Positions 8,284 through 17,809 of a stretch of 64,000 bases of DNA are shown here, in pieces. The stretch lies in the NCBI RefSeq assembly GCF_900157365.1, contig NZ_FUEZ01000004.1:620001-684000 (forward strand). The letters run 5' to 3'. The first letter of the stretch is position 1. Each line of letters starts with the position of its first letter. The notes under the pieces were generated by a model. It saw nothing but the letters and a program-made list of their open reading frames with translations. It ran no database searches and was not told the origin of the DNA. Source of the stretch: Mycobacterium numidiamassiliense (lineage in GTDB: Bacteria > Actinomycetota > Actinomycetes > Mycobacteriales > Mycobacteriaceae). A program made the position numbers and the translations under genes.

Positions 8284-9843
8284 TCAGGCCAACTCTCGCA
8301 GTTGTGGTTTGACCACCTTGCCGCCCGCATTGCGCGGCAACGCGTCGACGAACCGCACCGATCGTGGTGCCTTGAAGTTCGCCAAATGTTCACGGGTGTA
8401 AGCGATTACCGATTTCTCATCGAGATTCGCGCCAGGCCGGGTGACCAGGAACGCCCGGCCCACTTCGCCGAGGCGCTCGTCGGGCACCCCGATCACGGCG
8501 GCGTCGGCGACGCCGTCGAGCCGGGCGAGCACCTGCTCGATTTCGGCGGGGTAGACGTTGAATCCGCCGCAGATGTACATGTCCTTGAGCCGGTCGGTGA
8601 TGCGCAGATTGCCGGCCTTGTCGAGGACGCCGATGTCGCCGGTGTGCAGCCAGCCATCGGAGTCGATGGCCGCGGCAGTGGCTTCCGGGTCGTCGAGGTA
8701 GCCCAGCATCACGTTCGGCCCGCGAAGGAGCACCTCGCCCGATTCGTCGGGCGACGTAGCGTCAATGCGCAATTCGAAATCCGCGAACGGACGCCCGCAC
8801 GTGGTCGCGACCGTCACCGCGTCGTCCTCGGCGCGACACGAGGTGCCCATGCCGTTGGCCTCGGTCAGGCCGTAGGCCGTGAGCACGATGTCGATGTCGA
8901 GTTCGGACTGCATGCGTTCCACCAACACGACGGGCACCGTGGCCGCCCCGGTCACCGCGAACCGCAGCGAACTCAGGTCGTAGTCATTGCGGGCCGGATG
9001 ATCAAGCAGGGTCTGGTAAATCGTGGGCGGCCCGGGCAACACGGTGATGCGGTGTTGCTCGATCGCCTGCAACGCCTGCGCCGGGTCGAACGTCAGATGC
9101 GGGATCAGCGTCGCGCCGGTTTGCAGGCAGGCCAAAATGCCTGCCTTGTAACCGAAGTTGTGGAAGAACGGATTGATGCAGAGGTAGCGGTCGTCGCTGG
9201 AGATCTTGCCGTTGGCGGCCCAGGATGCCGAGGCCGACAGCGACTGGCGGTGCGCGCAGAGCACGCCCTTGCTGCGGCCGGTGGTGCCGGAGGTGAACAG
9301 AATGTCGCTGACGTCGTCGGGCGTGACCGCCGCGGCGCGGGGGGCCACGGCGTCGATGTCGGAACCTCGCTCGATGAACTCGTCCCAGGTGCCGTCGGCG
9401 GCGTCGATCGGTATCCGCACGATGTGCCGCAGCGCGGGCAGCGCCGAGCGGTCGAGGTCGGCGACACGGTCGTTGCCGAGGAATTGGCCCATGCCGAACA
9501 ACACCGGCGCTTCGGTGCGGGCCAGGATGTCGCTGGCCTCCGATGCGGTGTAGCGGGTGTTCAGCGGCACCATCGCGGCGCCCGCGTGGGTGATCGCGAG
9601 GCAGGCCACGACCCAGTGCCAGGTGTTCGGCGACCACACGGCCACCCGGTCTCCGGCCTTGACGCCGAGAGCGATGAGCGCGGCCGCCGCGTGGTGCACT
9701 TCCTCGCGCAGCTCGGCCGCAGTGAACGAGCGGTCGTCGGTGATCAGGGCGTCATGATCGGGCAGTTGGTCCGCGAAACGATCCAGCGCCGCGGGCACGG
9801 TGCGCGGATAGTCACCCGCAAGCGGGCGGTGCCCCCAGGTCAT
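8284..9843 (-). CDS. fadD3: HIP-CoA synthetase FadD3 (acyl-CoA ligase)
   Basis: 519 residues from the ATG at 9843. The open frame continues upstream, but that extension is antisense to fadE30 and would swallow the KstR2 operator. P-loop FTSGTTGRSKGV, the YGLTEANGMG motif, GYLDDPEAT, LHTGDIG and the catalytic C-terminal NAGGKVVK are present, so this is a CoA ligase. The orthologue Rv3561 attaches CoA to HIP, the bicyclic remnant left after rings A/B are removed, and thereby starts the KstR2-controlled lower pathway. HIP-CoA is also the reported effector of KstR2. It is the first gene of the five-gene operon ending with aspB. Confidence 0.93.
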   Translation of the reverse strand: MTWGHRPLAGDYPRTVPAALDRFADQLPDHDALITDDRSFTAAELREEVHHAAAALIALGVKAGDRVAVWSPNTWHWVVACLAITHAGAAMVPLNTRYTASEASDILARTEAPVLFGMGQFLGNDRVADLDRSALPALRHIVRIPIDAADGTWDEFIERGSDIDAVAPRAAAVTPDDVSDILFTSGTTGRSKGVLCAHRQSLSASASWAANGKISSDDRYLCINPFFHNFGYKAGILACLQTGATLIPHLTFDPAQALQAIEQHRITVLPGPPTIYQTLLDHPARNDYDLSSLRFAVTGAATVPVVLVERMQSELDIDIVLTAYGLTEANGMGTSCRAEDDAVTVATTCGRPFADFELRIDATSPDESGEVLLRGPNVMLGYLDDPEATAAAIDSDGWLHTGDIGVLDKAGNLRITDRLKDMYICGGFNVYPAEIEQVLARLDGVADAAVIGVPDERLGEVGRAFLVTRPGANLDEKSVIAYTREHLANFKAPRSVRFVDALPRNAGGKVVKPQLRELA

Positions 9844-9873
9844 CGGCGACGCTCCTCGAGATGCTCCTAACAA

Positions 9874-9887
9874 AGCAAGTGCTTGGT
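9874..9887. promoter_or_regulatory. KstR2 operator between fadD3 and fadE30
   Basis: AGCAAGTGCTTGGT fits the published KstR2 consensus AnCAAGnnCTTGnT at every fixed position. It lies 31 bp upstream of the fadD3 ATG and 18 bp upstream of the fadE30 ATG, so one site can control both divergent operons. Confidence 0.93.
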
Positions 9888-9904
9888 AGGTTAGCCTACA
9901 GGGC

Positions 9905-11053
9905 ATGCAGGACGTCGAGGAGTTCCGGGCGGAGGTCCGCACTTGGCTCGCCGACAATCTGGTCGGTGAATTCGCAGCTCTGAAGGGCCTCGGCGGTCCC
10001 GGCAGTGAGCATGAGGCATTCGAAGAGCGCCGGGCATGGAACCAGCATCTCGCAGCGGCCGGACTCACCTGCCTCGGCTGGCCGGTCGAGCACGGCGGCC
10101 GCGGGCTTTCCACCGCGCACCGGGTTGCCTTCTACGAGGAGTACGCCCGCGCCGACGCACCCGACAAGGTCAACCACCTCGGCGAGGAGCTGCTCGGCCC
10201 GACGCTGATCGCCTTCGGGACACCCGAACAGCAGCAGCGCTTCCTGCCCCGCATCCTCGACGTCACCGAGCTGTGGTGCCAGGGATACTCCGAGCCCGGC
10301 GCAGGCAGCGACCTGGCCAATGTCTCGACCACCGCCGAACTCGACGGCGACCAGTGGGTGATCAACGGCCAGAAGGTGTGGACGTCGCTGGCGCACCTGT
10401 CGCAGTGGTGCTTCGTGGTCGCGCGCACCGAGAAGGGCTCCAAGCGGCACGCCGGCTTGTCCTACCTGCTGGTTCCGCTCGATCAGCCCGGCGTCGAGGT
10501 TCGGCCGATCGTCCAGATCACCGGCACCTCGGAGTTCAACGAGGTCTTCTTCGACGACGCCCGCACCGACGCGTCGCTAGTCGTCGGACAGCCGGGCGAC
10601 GGCTGGCGGGTCGCGATGGGAACGCTGACCTTCGAGCGGGGCGTATCGACGCTGGGGCAGCAAATCGTCTATGCCCGTGAGCTTTCCAATCTTGCCGAGC
10701 TGGCCCACCGCAACGGCGCCGCCGACGACCCGTTCATCCGCGAGCGGCTCACCCGGGCCTGGACCGGACTGCGTGCCATGCGCAGCTATGCCCTGGCCAC
10801 CATGGACGTCGAGCAGCCGGGCCAGGACAACGTGTCGAAGTTGTTGTGGGCCAATTGGCATCGGGATCTGGGCGAGCTCGCGATGGACGTGATCGGTAAG
10901 CCGGGAATGACCTTGGCGGACGGCGACTTCGACGAATGGCAGCGACTCTTTCTGTTCACGCGCTCCGACACCATCTACGGCGGGTCCAACGAGATCCAGC
11001 GCAACATCATCGCCGAGCGGGTGCTCGGCCTACCCCGGGAGGCTAAGGGATGA
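9905..11053 (+). CDS. ipdE1: Acyl-CoA dehydrogenase FadE30 / IpdE1, alpha-like subunit
   Basis: 382-residue full-length ACAD, orthologue of Rv3560c. The motif QGYSEPGAGSDLANV (active-site/FAD loop), INGQKVWTS and the C-terminal GGSNEIQRNIIAERVLGLPR are intact. It forms an alpha2beta2 enzyme with IpdE2 (FadE33, 5240-6190) that dehydrogenates the propionyl side chain of 5-OH-HIP-CoA in characterised mycobacteria. First gene of a two-gene operon with the SDR at 11050 (4-bp overlap), directly behind the KstR2 operator. Confidence 0.92.
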   Translation: MQDVEEFRAEVRTWLADNLVGEFAALKGLGGPGSEHEAFEERRAWNQHLAAAGLTCLGWPVEHGGRGLSTAHRVAFYEEYARADAPDKVNHLGEELLGPTLIAFGTPEQQQRFLPRILDVTELWCQGYSEPGAGSDLANVSTTAELDGDQWVINGQKVWTSLAHLSQWCFVVARTEKGSKRHAGLSYLLVPLDQPGVEVRPIVQITGTSEFNEVFFDDARTDASLVVGQPGDGWRVAMGTLTFERGVSTLGQQIVYARELSNLAELAHRNGAADDPFIRERLTRAWTGLRAMRSYALATMDVEQPGQDNVSKLLWANWHRDLGELAMDVIGKPGMTLADGDFDEWQRLFLFTRSDTIYGGSNEIQRNIIAERVLGLPREAKG

Positions 11054-11838
11054 CGCTCTCCGAAGCGCCGAAAGAGATTGCCGGACACGGACTTCTGCAA
11101 GGCAAGGTAGTCGTGGTTACCGCTGCCGCGGGCACCGGCATCGGCTCGGCGACCGCGCGACGGGCCCTGGTCGAAGGCGCCGACGTGGTGATCTCCGACC
11201 ACCACGAACGACGGCTGGGGGAGACCGCCGACGTGCTGTCGGCGCTGGGTCAGGGACGGGTCGAGAGCGTGGTCTGCGACGTGACGTCCACGGCTCAGGT
11301 GGACGCGCTGATCTCCTCGACCACCGCCCGGCTTGGCCGCATCGATGTGTTGGTCAACAACGCGGGATTGGGCGGCCAGACGCCGGTGGTCGACATGCTC
11401 GACGACGAATGGGACCGCGTCCTGAACGTCACCCTGACGTCGGTGCTGCGGGCCACCCGGGCGGCGCTGCGCTACTTCCGCGATGCGCAGCACGGCGGGG
11501 TCATCGTCAACAACGCCAGCGTGCTGGGCTGGCGGGCACAGCATTCGCAGTCCCACTATGCGGCCGCCAAAGCCGGGGTGATGGCGTTAACCCGTTGCAG
11601 CGCAATCGAAGCCGCCGAATACGGGGTGCGGATCAACGCCGTGTCGCCGAGTATTGCCCGGCACAAGTTCCTGGAGAAGACATCGTCGACCGAACTGCTG
11701 GACCGGCTTTCGGAAGGCGAGGCGTTCGGCCGGGCCGCCGAACCGTGGGAAGTCGCGGCCACTATCGCGTTCTTGGCCAGTGACTACTCGAGCTATCTCA
11801 CCGGTGAGGTCATCTCGGTCTCTAGCCAGCACCCGTGA
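11050..11838 (+). CDS. ipdF: Short-chain dehydrogenase, Rv3559c type (IpdF-like)
   Basis: 262-residue classical SDR. The cofactor loop is TAAAGTGIGSATA (residues 24-36), a slightly extended TGxxxGxG loop. NNAG, catalytic Ser in NNASVLGW, and YxxxK in HYAAAKAG are present. The orthologue Rv3559c is in the KstR2 regulon and has been assigned as the 5-hydroxy-HIP-CoA-type dehydrogenase IpdF in published work on ring C/D degradation. The symbol is given by synteny and is less certain than the family. It overlaps fadE30 by 4 bp and ends 42 bp before kstR2. Confidence 0.85.
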   Translation: MTLSEAPKEIAGHGLLQGKVVVVTAAAGTGIGSATARRALVEGADVVISDHHERRLGETADVLSALGQGRVESVVCDVTSTAQVDALISSTTARLGRIDVLVNNAGLGGQTPVVDMLDDEWDRVLNVTLTSVLRATRAALRYFRDAQHGGVIVNNASVLGWRAQHSQSHYAAAKAGVMALTRCSAIEAAEYGVRINAVSPSIARHKFLEKTSSTELLDRLSEGEAFGRAAEPWEVAATIAFLASDYSSYLTGEVISVSSQHP

Positions 11839-11851
11839 TTCCAACTGGCCA

Positions 11852-11865
11852 AGCAAGCGCTTGGT
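11852..11865. promoter_or_regulatory. KstR2 autoregulatory operator upstream of kstR2
   Basis: AGCAAGCGCTTGGT matches AnCAAGnnCTTGnT fully. It sits 15 bp before the kstR2 start codon, as expected for autorepression. Confidence 0.93.
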
Positions 11866-11880
11866 TGATACTCTGATCGG

Positions 11881-12483
11881 GTGGACCGCGCGACCGGTCA
11901 GGCCAATAGCCGACGAGACGAGTTGTTAGAGCTCGCCGCGTCGATGTTCGCCGAGCGCGGGCTGCGCGCCACCACGGTCCGCGACATCGCCGACGGCGCC
12001 GGGATCCTGTCGGGCAGCCTGTATCACCATTTCGCCTCCAAAGAGGAGATGGTCGACGACCTGCTGCGCGGTTTCCTCGACTGGCTGTTCACTCGCTACC
12101 GCGAGATCGCGGACAGCGAGGCCAACCCGCTGGAGCGGCTCAAGGGGCTGTTCATGGTGTCGTTCGAGGCGATCGAGCACCGGCATGCGCAGGTCGTCAT
12201 CTATCAGGACGAAGCGCAACGGCTGCTGGCGCAGCCCCGGTTCGCCTACATCGAGGACATGAATCGGCAACAACGCAAAATGTGGGTCGAGTTGCTGAAT
12301 CAGGGCGTCGACCAGGGCTACTTCCGGCCCGACCTCGACGTCGACCTCGTCTACCGTTTCATCCGTGACACCACCTGGGTGTCGGTGCGCTGGTATCAAC
12401 CCGGCGGACCGCTCACCGCGGAGCAGGTGGGCCGTCAATACCTTGCCATCGTGCTGGGTGGGATTGCCAAAGAAGGAGTCTGA
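11881..12483 (+). CDS. kstR2: TetR-family repressor KstR2
   Basis: 200 residues, exactly the length of Rv3557c. It has an N-terminal TetR helix-turn-helix at roughly residues 12-58, with TTVRDIADGAGILSGSLYHHF as the recognition segment, and an all-alpha ligand domain after that. It represses the HIP-degradation genes and is released by HIP-CoA in characterised mycobacteria. The GTG start at 11881 lies just after the operator at 11852-11865. All three operators found in this window for it are within 8 kb. It is followed after 55 bp by fadA6 and is likely cotranscribed with it. Confidence 0.95.
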   Translation: MDRATGQANSRRDELLELAASMFAERGLRATTVRDIADGAGILSGSLYHHFASKEEMVDDLLRGFLDWLFTRYREIADSEANPLERLKGLFMVSFEAIEHRHAQVVIYQDEAQRLLAQPRFAYIEDMNRQQRKMWVELLNQGVDQGYFRPDLDVDLVYRFIRDTTWVSVRWYQPGGPLTAEQVGRQYLAIVLGGIAKEGV

Positions 12484-12485
12484 AA

Positions 12486-12539
12486 ATGCCCCGTGTCGGC
12501 GACGATGCAGAGCGAATCGATGAGGAGGAGCGACACTAA
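12486..12539 (+). CDS. Possible 17-codon micro-ORF between kstR2 and fadA6
   Basis: An ATG 2 bp after the kstR2 stop opens a 17-residue frame rich in acidic residues. It ends with a TAA that overlaps the fadA6 ATG by one base (TAATG). The run GAGGAGGAG within it is the Shine-Dalgarno of fadA6, so the amino acids may only reflect that signal. The overlapping stop and start would couple translation. No homologue is known to me. It may be a chance frame. Confidence 0.3.
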   Translation: MPRVGDDAERIDEEERH

Positions 12540-13699
12540 TGGCAGAGGCGTACGTCATCGACGCTGTGCGTACCGCGGTCGGCAAGCGCAATGGCGCATT
12601 GGCCGGGATCCATCCCGTCGACCTGGGTGCACTGGGTTGGCGCGGACTGCTCGATCGGGTCGACGTCGACCCCGCTGCGGTCGAGGATGTGATCGCCGGT
12701 TGTGTGGATGCCATTGGCGGGCAGGCGGGTAACATCGCCCGGCTCTCCTGGCTGGCCGCCGGCTATCCCGAAGAGGTTCCCGGTGTCACGGTGGACCGGC
12801 AGTGCGGTTCCAGCCAGCAGGCAATTTCCTTTGGCGCGCAGGCGATCATGGCGGGCACCGCCGACCTCATCGTGGCCGGTGGTGTGCAGAACATGAGCCA
12901 GATCCCGATCTCCTCGGCGATGACCGTCGGTGAGCAGTTCGGATTCACCTCGCCCACGAACGAGTCCAAGCAGTGGCTGCACCGGTACGGCGATCAGGAG
13001 ATTTCTCAGTTCCGCGGGTCGGAGCTGATCGCCGAGAAGTGGAACCTGTCGCGCCAAGAAATGGAGCAGTACGCGCTGACCAGCCACGAGCGTGCGTTCG
13101 CCGCGATTCGCAGCGGTCACTTCGACAACGAAATCATCACTGTGGAAACCGAATCCGGGCCGTTCCGGGTCGATGAGGGTCCGCGCGAGTCGTCGCCGGA
13201 GAAGTTGGCCGGGTTGAAGACGCTGGTCGAAGGGGGCCGGCTGACTGCGGCGATGGCCAGTCAGATCTCCGACGGTGCCAGCGCCGTGCTGCTGGCTTCC
13301 GAGCAGGCGGTCAAGGACCACAAGCTGACACCGCGGGCCCGCATTCACCACATCAGCGCTCGCGCGGCCGACCCGGTGTTCATGCTGACCGGGCCCATTC
13401 CGGCCACCCGCTACGCGCTGGAGAAGACCGGGCTGTCCATCGCGGACATCGACACCGTCGAGATCAACGAGGCGTTCGCACCCGTTGTGATGGCGTGGCT
13501 CAAGGAAATCAAGGCCGACCCCGAAAAGGTGAACCCCAACGGCGGGGCGATCGCGCTCGGTCACCCGCTGGGTGCCACTGGCGCAAAGCTTTTCACCACC
13601 ATGCTCAACGAGCTCGAACGCATCGGCGGCCGCTACGGTCTGCAGACGATGTGCGAGGGTGGCGGCACCGCCAACGTGACCATCATCGAGCGCCTCTAG
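12539..13699 (+). CDS. fadA6: Thiolase FadA6
   Basis: 386 residues, the length of Rv3556c. The nucleophile is C89 in DRQCGSSQQ; the other catalytic motifs [20 protein letters not shown] and the terminal CEGGG are intact, so this is a degradative acetyl-CoA acyltransferase. In published ring C/D pathways FadA6 performs the thiolysis after ring opening by EchA20 and IpdAB. A strong purine-rich ribosome site lies at 12522-12530. It is second in the kstR2 operon and expected to be KstR2-controlled. Confidence 0.95.
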   Translation: MAEAYVIDAVRTAVGKRNGALAGIHPVDLGALGWRGLLDRVDVDPAAVEDVIAGCVDAIGGQAGNIARLSWLAAGYPEEVPGVTVDRQCGSSQQAISFGAQAIMAGTADLIVAGGVQNMSQIPISSAMTVGEQFGFTSPTNESKQWLHRYGDQEISQFRGSELIAEKWNLSRQEMEQYALTSHERAFAAIRSGHFDNEIITVETESGPFRVDEGPRESSPEKLAGLKTLVEGGRLTAAMASQISDGASAVLLASEQAVKDHKLTPRARIHHISARAADPVFMLTGPIPATRYALEKTGLSIADIDTVEINEAFAPVVMAWLKEIKADPEKVNPNGGAIALGHPLGATGAKLFTTMLNELERIGGRYGLQTMCEGGGTANVTIIERL

Positions 13700-13761
13700 C
13701 GGCCGAGGCCCGTTTGATCCGCCGCGTTCACGGGTAGCTTCGATATAATCGGCCGTCGGCG

Positions 13762-14294
13762 GTGGGGTTGCATCTAAACGTCGGTCGTAGGCGTTGTGGG
13801 GAAAACAACCCACTCGTTGAGACCACAGCGTCTTCCCGACACCGCCGCCGAACACCTACAGGTCTCGCAGACGGGCGATCGTCCGTGACGCATGCTGGCC
13901 GAATTATGTGCGTGCCGCCGCCGAACGCGGTGTGCGCAGCAAGCTGTCATTCCGGTTGTTCACGGAACGCCGAGTATTACGCTCGCTCAACCTTTACGGT
14001 GACCATGTGAACGCATTCACCGACGAGTCGGTGGCCATCGAGGGGGCCGTCGCCCGGCATGCCGCGGTCGCGATGAGCGGTTCTTCGGCCGAGACGCGAT
14101 TTCAGACCGCTCTAGCCGGGCGGGATGTCATCGGCCAGGCGAAGGGCATCCTCATGCACCGTGACAACCTGACCGGGCTGCAGGCCTTCGCGCTGCTGGC
14201 CCGGGTGTCGCAAGAGACGAACACCAAATTGCTCGATGTTGCGAGATTCCTGGTTGCAGAGCAGGAATCGGCTGCCCAACGACGGTCGGGATAA
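13762..14294 (+). pseudogene. Decayed GAF-ANTAR antiterminator-type regulator
   Basis: The frame at 13908-14294 ends in an intact ANTAR RNA-binding domain (RDVIGQAKGILMHR, QAFALLARVSQETN, LLDVARFLV). It is preceded only by the end of a GAF domain (VRAAAERGVRSKLSF, SLNLYGDHVNAFTDES). Upstream, GAF-like fragments appear in other frames: VETTASS around 13816-13836, then DTAAEHLQVSQTGD from 13838 in a frame shifted by one, then DACWPNYV joined to the 13908 frame by another shift. An in-frame stop at 13818 blocks a longer start. The normal family length is about 230 residues and only about 130 remain in frame. The best reading is a frameshifted, 5'-truncated gene. Expression of a short ANTAR protein from GTG 13908 cannot be excluded. 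A TATAAT hexamer lies at 13744-13749. Confidence 0.6.
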
Positions 14295-14298
14295 GGCG

Positions 14299-15366
14299 CT
14301 ACTGCACCAGCGCCGACGCGGCCCGCAGGTGCTCGATCGCCTCGCGGACGATGGACTCGATCAGCTCCGCGCAGGACGGCAGATCCTCCAGGATGCCCGC
14401 CACCTGACCCGAGGCCAGCACCCCGGCTTCCGTATTGCCCTCGACCAGACCGGCTTTCAGCAACATCGGAGTGTTGGCGGCCATCACCACCTGCGACCAG
14501 GTGTATTCCTTGCCGTGCCGCATTGCCAGGCCGTCTTTGATCATCGACCGCCAGGTCATCTGCGACATCTGCTTGAACTTCGCCGCGTTGCGCACCGCCG
14601 CCGTGAGACCCCGCACCGGCGAACCGCCTTCCAGTTTTTCGACCAGCTCGGTGCGGAGTACGCGATGCGGCATGCCGTCGACTCGCTTGGTGACCACGGT
14701 GCCGTCGAGCGCTGCCTGCAGATAACGCTGCTTGACCGAATCGGGCACGGTGGAGTCCGAGGAAAGCAAAAAGCGGGTGCCCATCGCCACACCGGCGGCA
14801 CCGTAGGACAATGCCGCAGCAAGCCCACGACCGTCGAAGAAGCCGCCCGCCGCAATGACCGGGATACCGGTGTCCTTGACCGCATCCAGAACCGACGGCA
14901 ACAGCAGCGTCGTGGCGACGGGCCCGGTGTGCCCACCACCCTCGCCGCCCTGCACGATCATCGCGTCGGCACCCCAGCTCGCGACCTTGCGCGCGTGCTT
15001 GGCGGCGCCGATCGACGGAATAACCACCGCCCCGGCATCTTTCAGCTTAGCGATCAATTCCTGCTTGGGCGCCAGCGCGAACGACGCCACCTTCACGCCC
15101 TCGCGGATCATCAGGTCGACCCGGTCGCCTGCGTCGGCGGCGTCGGCGCGGATGTTGACGCCGAACGGCTTGTCGGTGGTGGCCTTGACCTTGCCGATGG
15201 CCGTCGCCAATTCGTCCAGCGTCATGGTGGCCGAAGCCAAGATGCCGAGTCCGCCGGCATTAGCCGTGGCCGATACCAGCCGGGCGCCGGCCACCCAGCC
15301 CATCCCGGTTTGCACGACCGGGTGCTCGACACCGACCAGCTCGGTCAGCGGCGTGCGTAACTTCAC
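14299..15366 (-). CDS. ipdC: IpdC, nitronate-monooxygenase-family flavoenzyme of HIP degradation
   Basis: 355-residue FMN-dependent TIM-barrel enzyme of the nitronate monooxygenase / 2-nitropropane dioxygenase family. The phosphate-binding QGGEGGGHTG (residues 139-148) and AAGGFFDGRGL are visible. It is the orthologue of Rv3553. In characterised steroid degraders IpdC acts on a HIP-CoA-derived intermediate before ring opening; the nitronate label is therefore only a family name. It is the last gene of echA20-ipdA-ipdB-ipdC, overlapping ipdB by 4 bp. The two genes that separate it from fadA6 in M. tuberculosis (Rv3555c and fdxB) are absent here. Confidence 0.9.
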   Translation of the reverse strand: MKLRTPLTELVGVEHPVVQTGMGWVAGARLVSATANAGGLGILASATMTLDELATAIGKVKATTDKPFGVNIRADAADAGDRVDLMIREGVKVASFALAPKQELIAKLKDAGAVVIPSIGAAKHARKVASWGADAMIVQGGEGGGHTGPVATTLLLPSVLDAVKDTGIPVIAAGGFFDGRGLAAALSYGAAGVAMGTRFLLSSDSTVPDSVKQRYLQAALDGTVVTKRVDGMPHRVLRTELVEKLEGGSPVRGLTAAVRNAAKFKQMSQMTWRSMIKDGLAMRHGKEYTWSQVVMAANTPMLLKAGLVEGNTEAGVLASGQVAGILEDLPSCAELIESIVREAIEHLRAASALVQ

Positions 15367-16114
15367 GACCGTATCTCTTTGTCGCGCAGTGCTTTCGGGT
15401 CGATCACCTCGCGGATCAGCCGCAGTTCGTCGTCGGTAGGCAACCTCGACTCGTCGGCGTCGTCGAGGCCGTGCACCTCGAACGACGTCGCCTCGCGGAC
15501 GTCTGCGGCCGAGACGCCGGGGTGCAGGCTGAGCGCCCGCATGGTCGCGCCCGGGCCGCCGAAGTCGAACACCCCGAGGTTCGACACCACCCGATACGGG
15601 TTGGCGAAGCGGAAGGCGGGGTTGTCGGGGTCGATCTTGTCGGTGCCGATGCCGCAGACGATGTCGACCTTGTCGCAGAACACCCGCTTGGAGTGGTTGC
15701 CGACCCAGTAACTGGTCGCGTGGTTGATGGCGTTGCCGGGCGCACCCCGGACGCCGAACATCTGCCGGGTGGGATGCTGTAGCGGGCCGAACGCCGAGAG
15801 ATTCTGATTGCCAAAGCGGTCAACCTGATTGGCCCCCATCACCACGTGCCGCCGCCCCCAGGCCAGCGTCTCGAACACGCGGCCGAACGGCATCCAGCCT
15901 TCGACGGCTCCCGTCGCGCCAAGCGCCGGAGTGTCCGCGAGGATTTGTGCCTCGCCATCGGTCAGCAGGATGTCCGGGGAGAACGTCAGCCGGGCCAGTC
16001 GCGCGCCGACCGAGACCATGTTCGCCATCGGGCTGACCATGATCTCGCCTGCGTCCCTGAACAATTCGGCGCAGGCGACCGCGCACACCTCGGCCCGGGT
16101 GCTGGCTTCGGGGC

Positions 16115-16118
<4 letters not shown>
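15363..16118 (-). CDS. ipdB: IpdB, beta subunit of the ring C-opening COCHEA-CoA hydrolase
   Basis: 251 residues, class I CoA-transferase fold, orthologue of Rv3552. The N-terminal half carries the conserved VSPMANMVSVGARLARL region, and the middle WGRRHVVMGANQVDRFGNQN region is typical. IpdA and IpdB form a heteromeric hydrolase that opens the last steroid ring; despite the fold they do not transfer CoA. It overlaps ipdA and ipdC by 4 bp each, giving equimolar coupled expression. Confidence 0.93.
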
Positions 16119-16995
<877 letters not shown>

Positions 16996-16999
<4 letters not shown>

Positions 17000-17754
17000 G
17001 CCTTCTTGCCCTTCGCCGTGCCGGCGAACGCATCGCGGTGCTCGTCGGCGACCCCGGCGAGGTTGAGCTCGAACGTAAAGCCTTGCTCCATGCGGTAACT
17101 CGAGTTGACCCGTTGTACGTCGATGAGGTTGAGCGCCTCCTTGGCGGCACGGATGACCCGGGTGTCCTTGACGGCGATGTCGCGAGCCACCCGCAGCGCG
17201 GCCTCGTCGAGCTGGTCACGGGGGACGACCTCATGCACCGAACCGAAGTGGTGCAAGGTCGCCGCGTCCACGGTGGCCGCGGTGAAGAACAGCCGCCGCA
17301 TCAGGTGCTGCGGGACCAGCCGCGACAGGTGCGTCGCCGCACCGAGCGCACCGCGTTCGACTTCGGGCAGCCCGAAGGTGGCGTCATCGGAGGCCACGAT
17401 GACGTCGGAGTTGCCGATCAGGCCGATGCCGCCGCCGACGCAGAATCCGTTGACCGCGGCGACCACCGGCACCGCGCACTCGTACACCGCGCGGAATGCG
17501 GCAAAGCAGCCGCGGTTGGCATCGATGAGTGCACTGAAGCCCTCGGTGCGTTGCATCTCTTTGATGTCCACACCGGCGTTGAAGCCCCGGCCCTCGGCAC
17601 GCAGAATCACCACGTGTGTTGTCGGATCATTGCCGGCGGCCGTGATGGTGTCGGCGAGTTCGAACCAGCCTTGCGACGGGATGGCGTTGACCGGCGGGTA
17701 GTCGACGGTGACGGCGACGATTCCCGGTTCTGTGCTGGTAGATGTAATCGGCAT
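16996..17754 (-). CDS. echA20: EchA20, crotonase-family ring D hydrolase
   Basis: 252 residues from the ATG at 17754. The longer open frame upstream crosses the KstR2 operator and is antisense to the SDR gene, so it is rejected. It has the crotonase fold with oxyanion-hole segments GRGFNAGVDIKEM and NGFCVGGGIGLIG. The orthologue Rv3550 hydrolyses ring D of the HIEC-CoA intermediate in published work. It is first in the operon echA20-ipdA-ipdB-ipdC, and divergent from two SDR genes. Confidence 0.93.
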
Positions 17755-17780
17755 GGCACTTCCTTGTGAGCGGCTACCTA

Positions 17781-17794
17781 AGCAAGCACTTGCT
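17781..17794. promoter_or_regulatory. KstR2 operator between echA20 and the Rv3549c-type SDR
   Basis: AGCAAGCACTTGCT matches AnCAAGnnCTTGnT and has the most symmetrical outer bases of the three sites. It is 26 bp from the echA20 ATG and 15 bp from the divergent GTG, so it serves both operons. Confidence 0.93.
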
Positions 17795-17809
17795 TGGTAC
17801 GCTAGCACA

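Noticed and set aside
10005..10680. Overlapping plus-strand frames within fadE30
   Set aside because: They are out of frame with an intact, family-matching gene and are explained by high GC.
13762..14010. An 82-codon frame as a separate gene
   Set aside because: Its only recognisable part (VETTASS) fits as a fragment of the decayed GAF-ANTAR gene, and the C-terminal half reads through the ANTAR frame out of phase.
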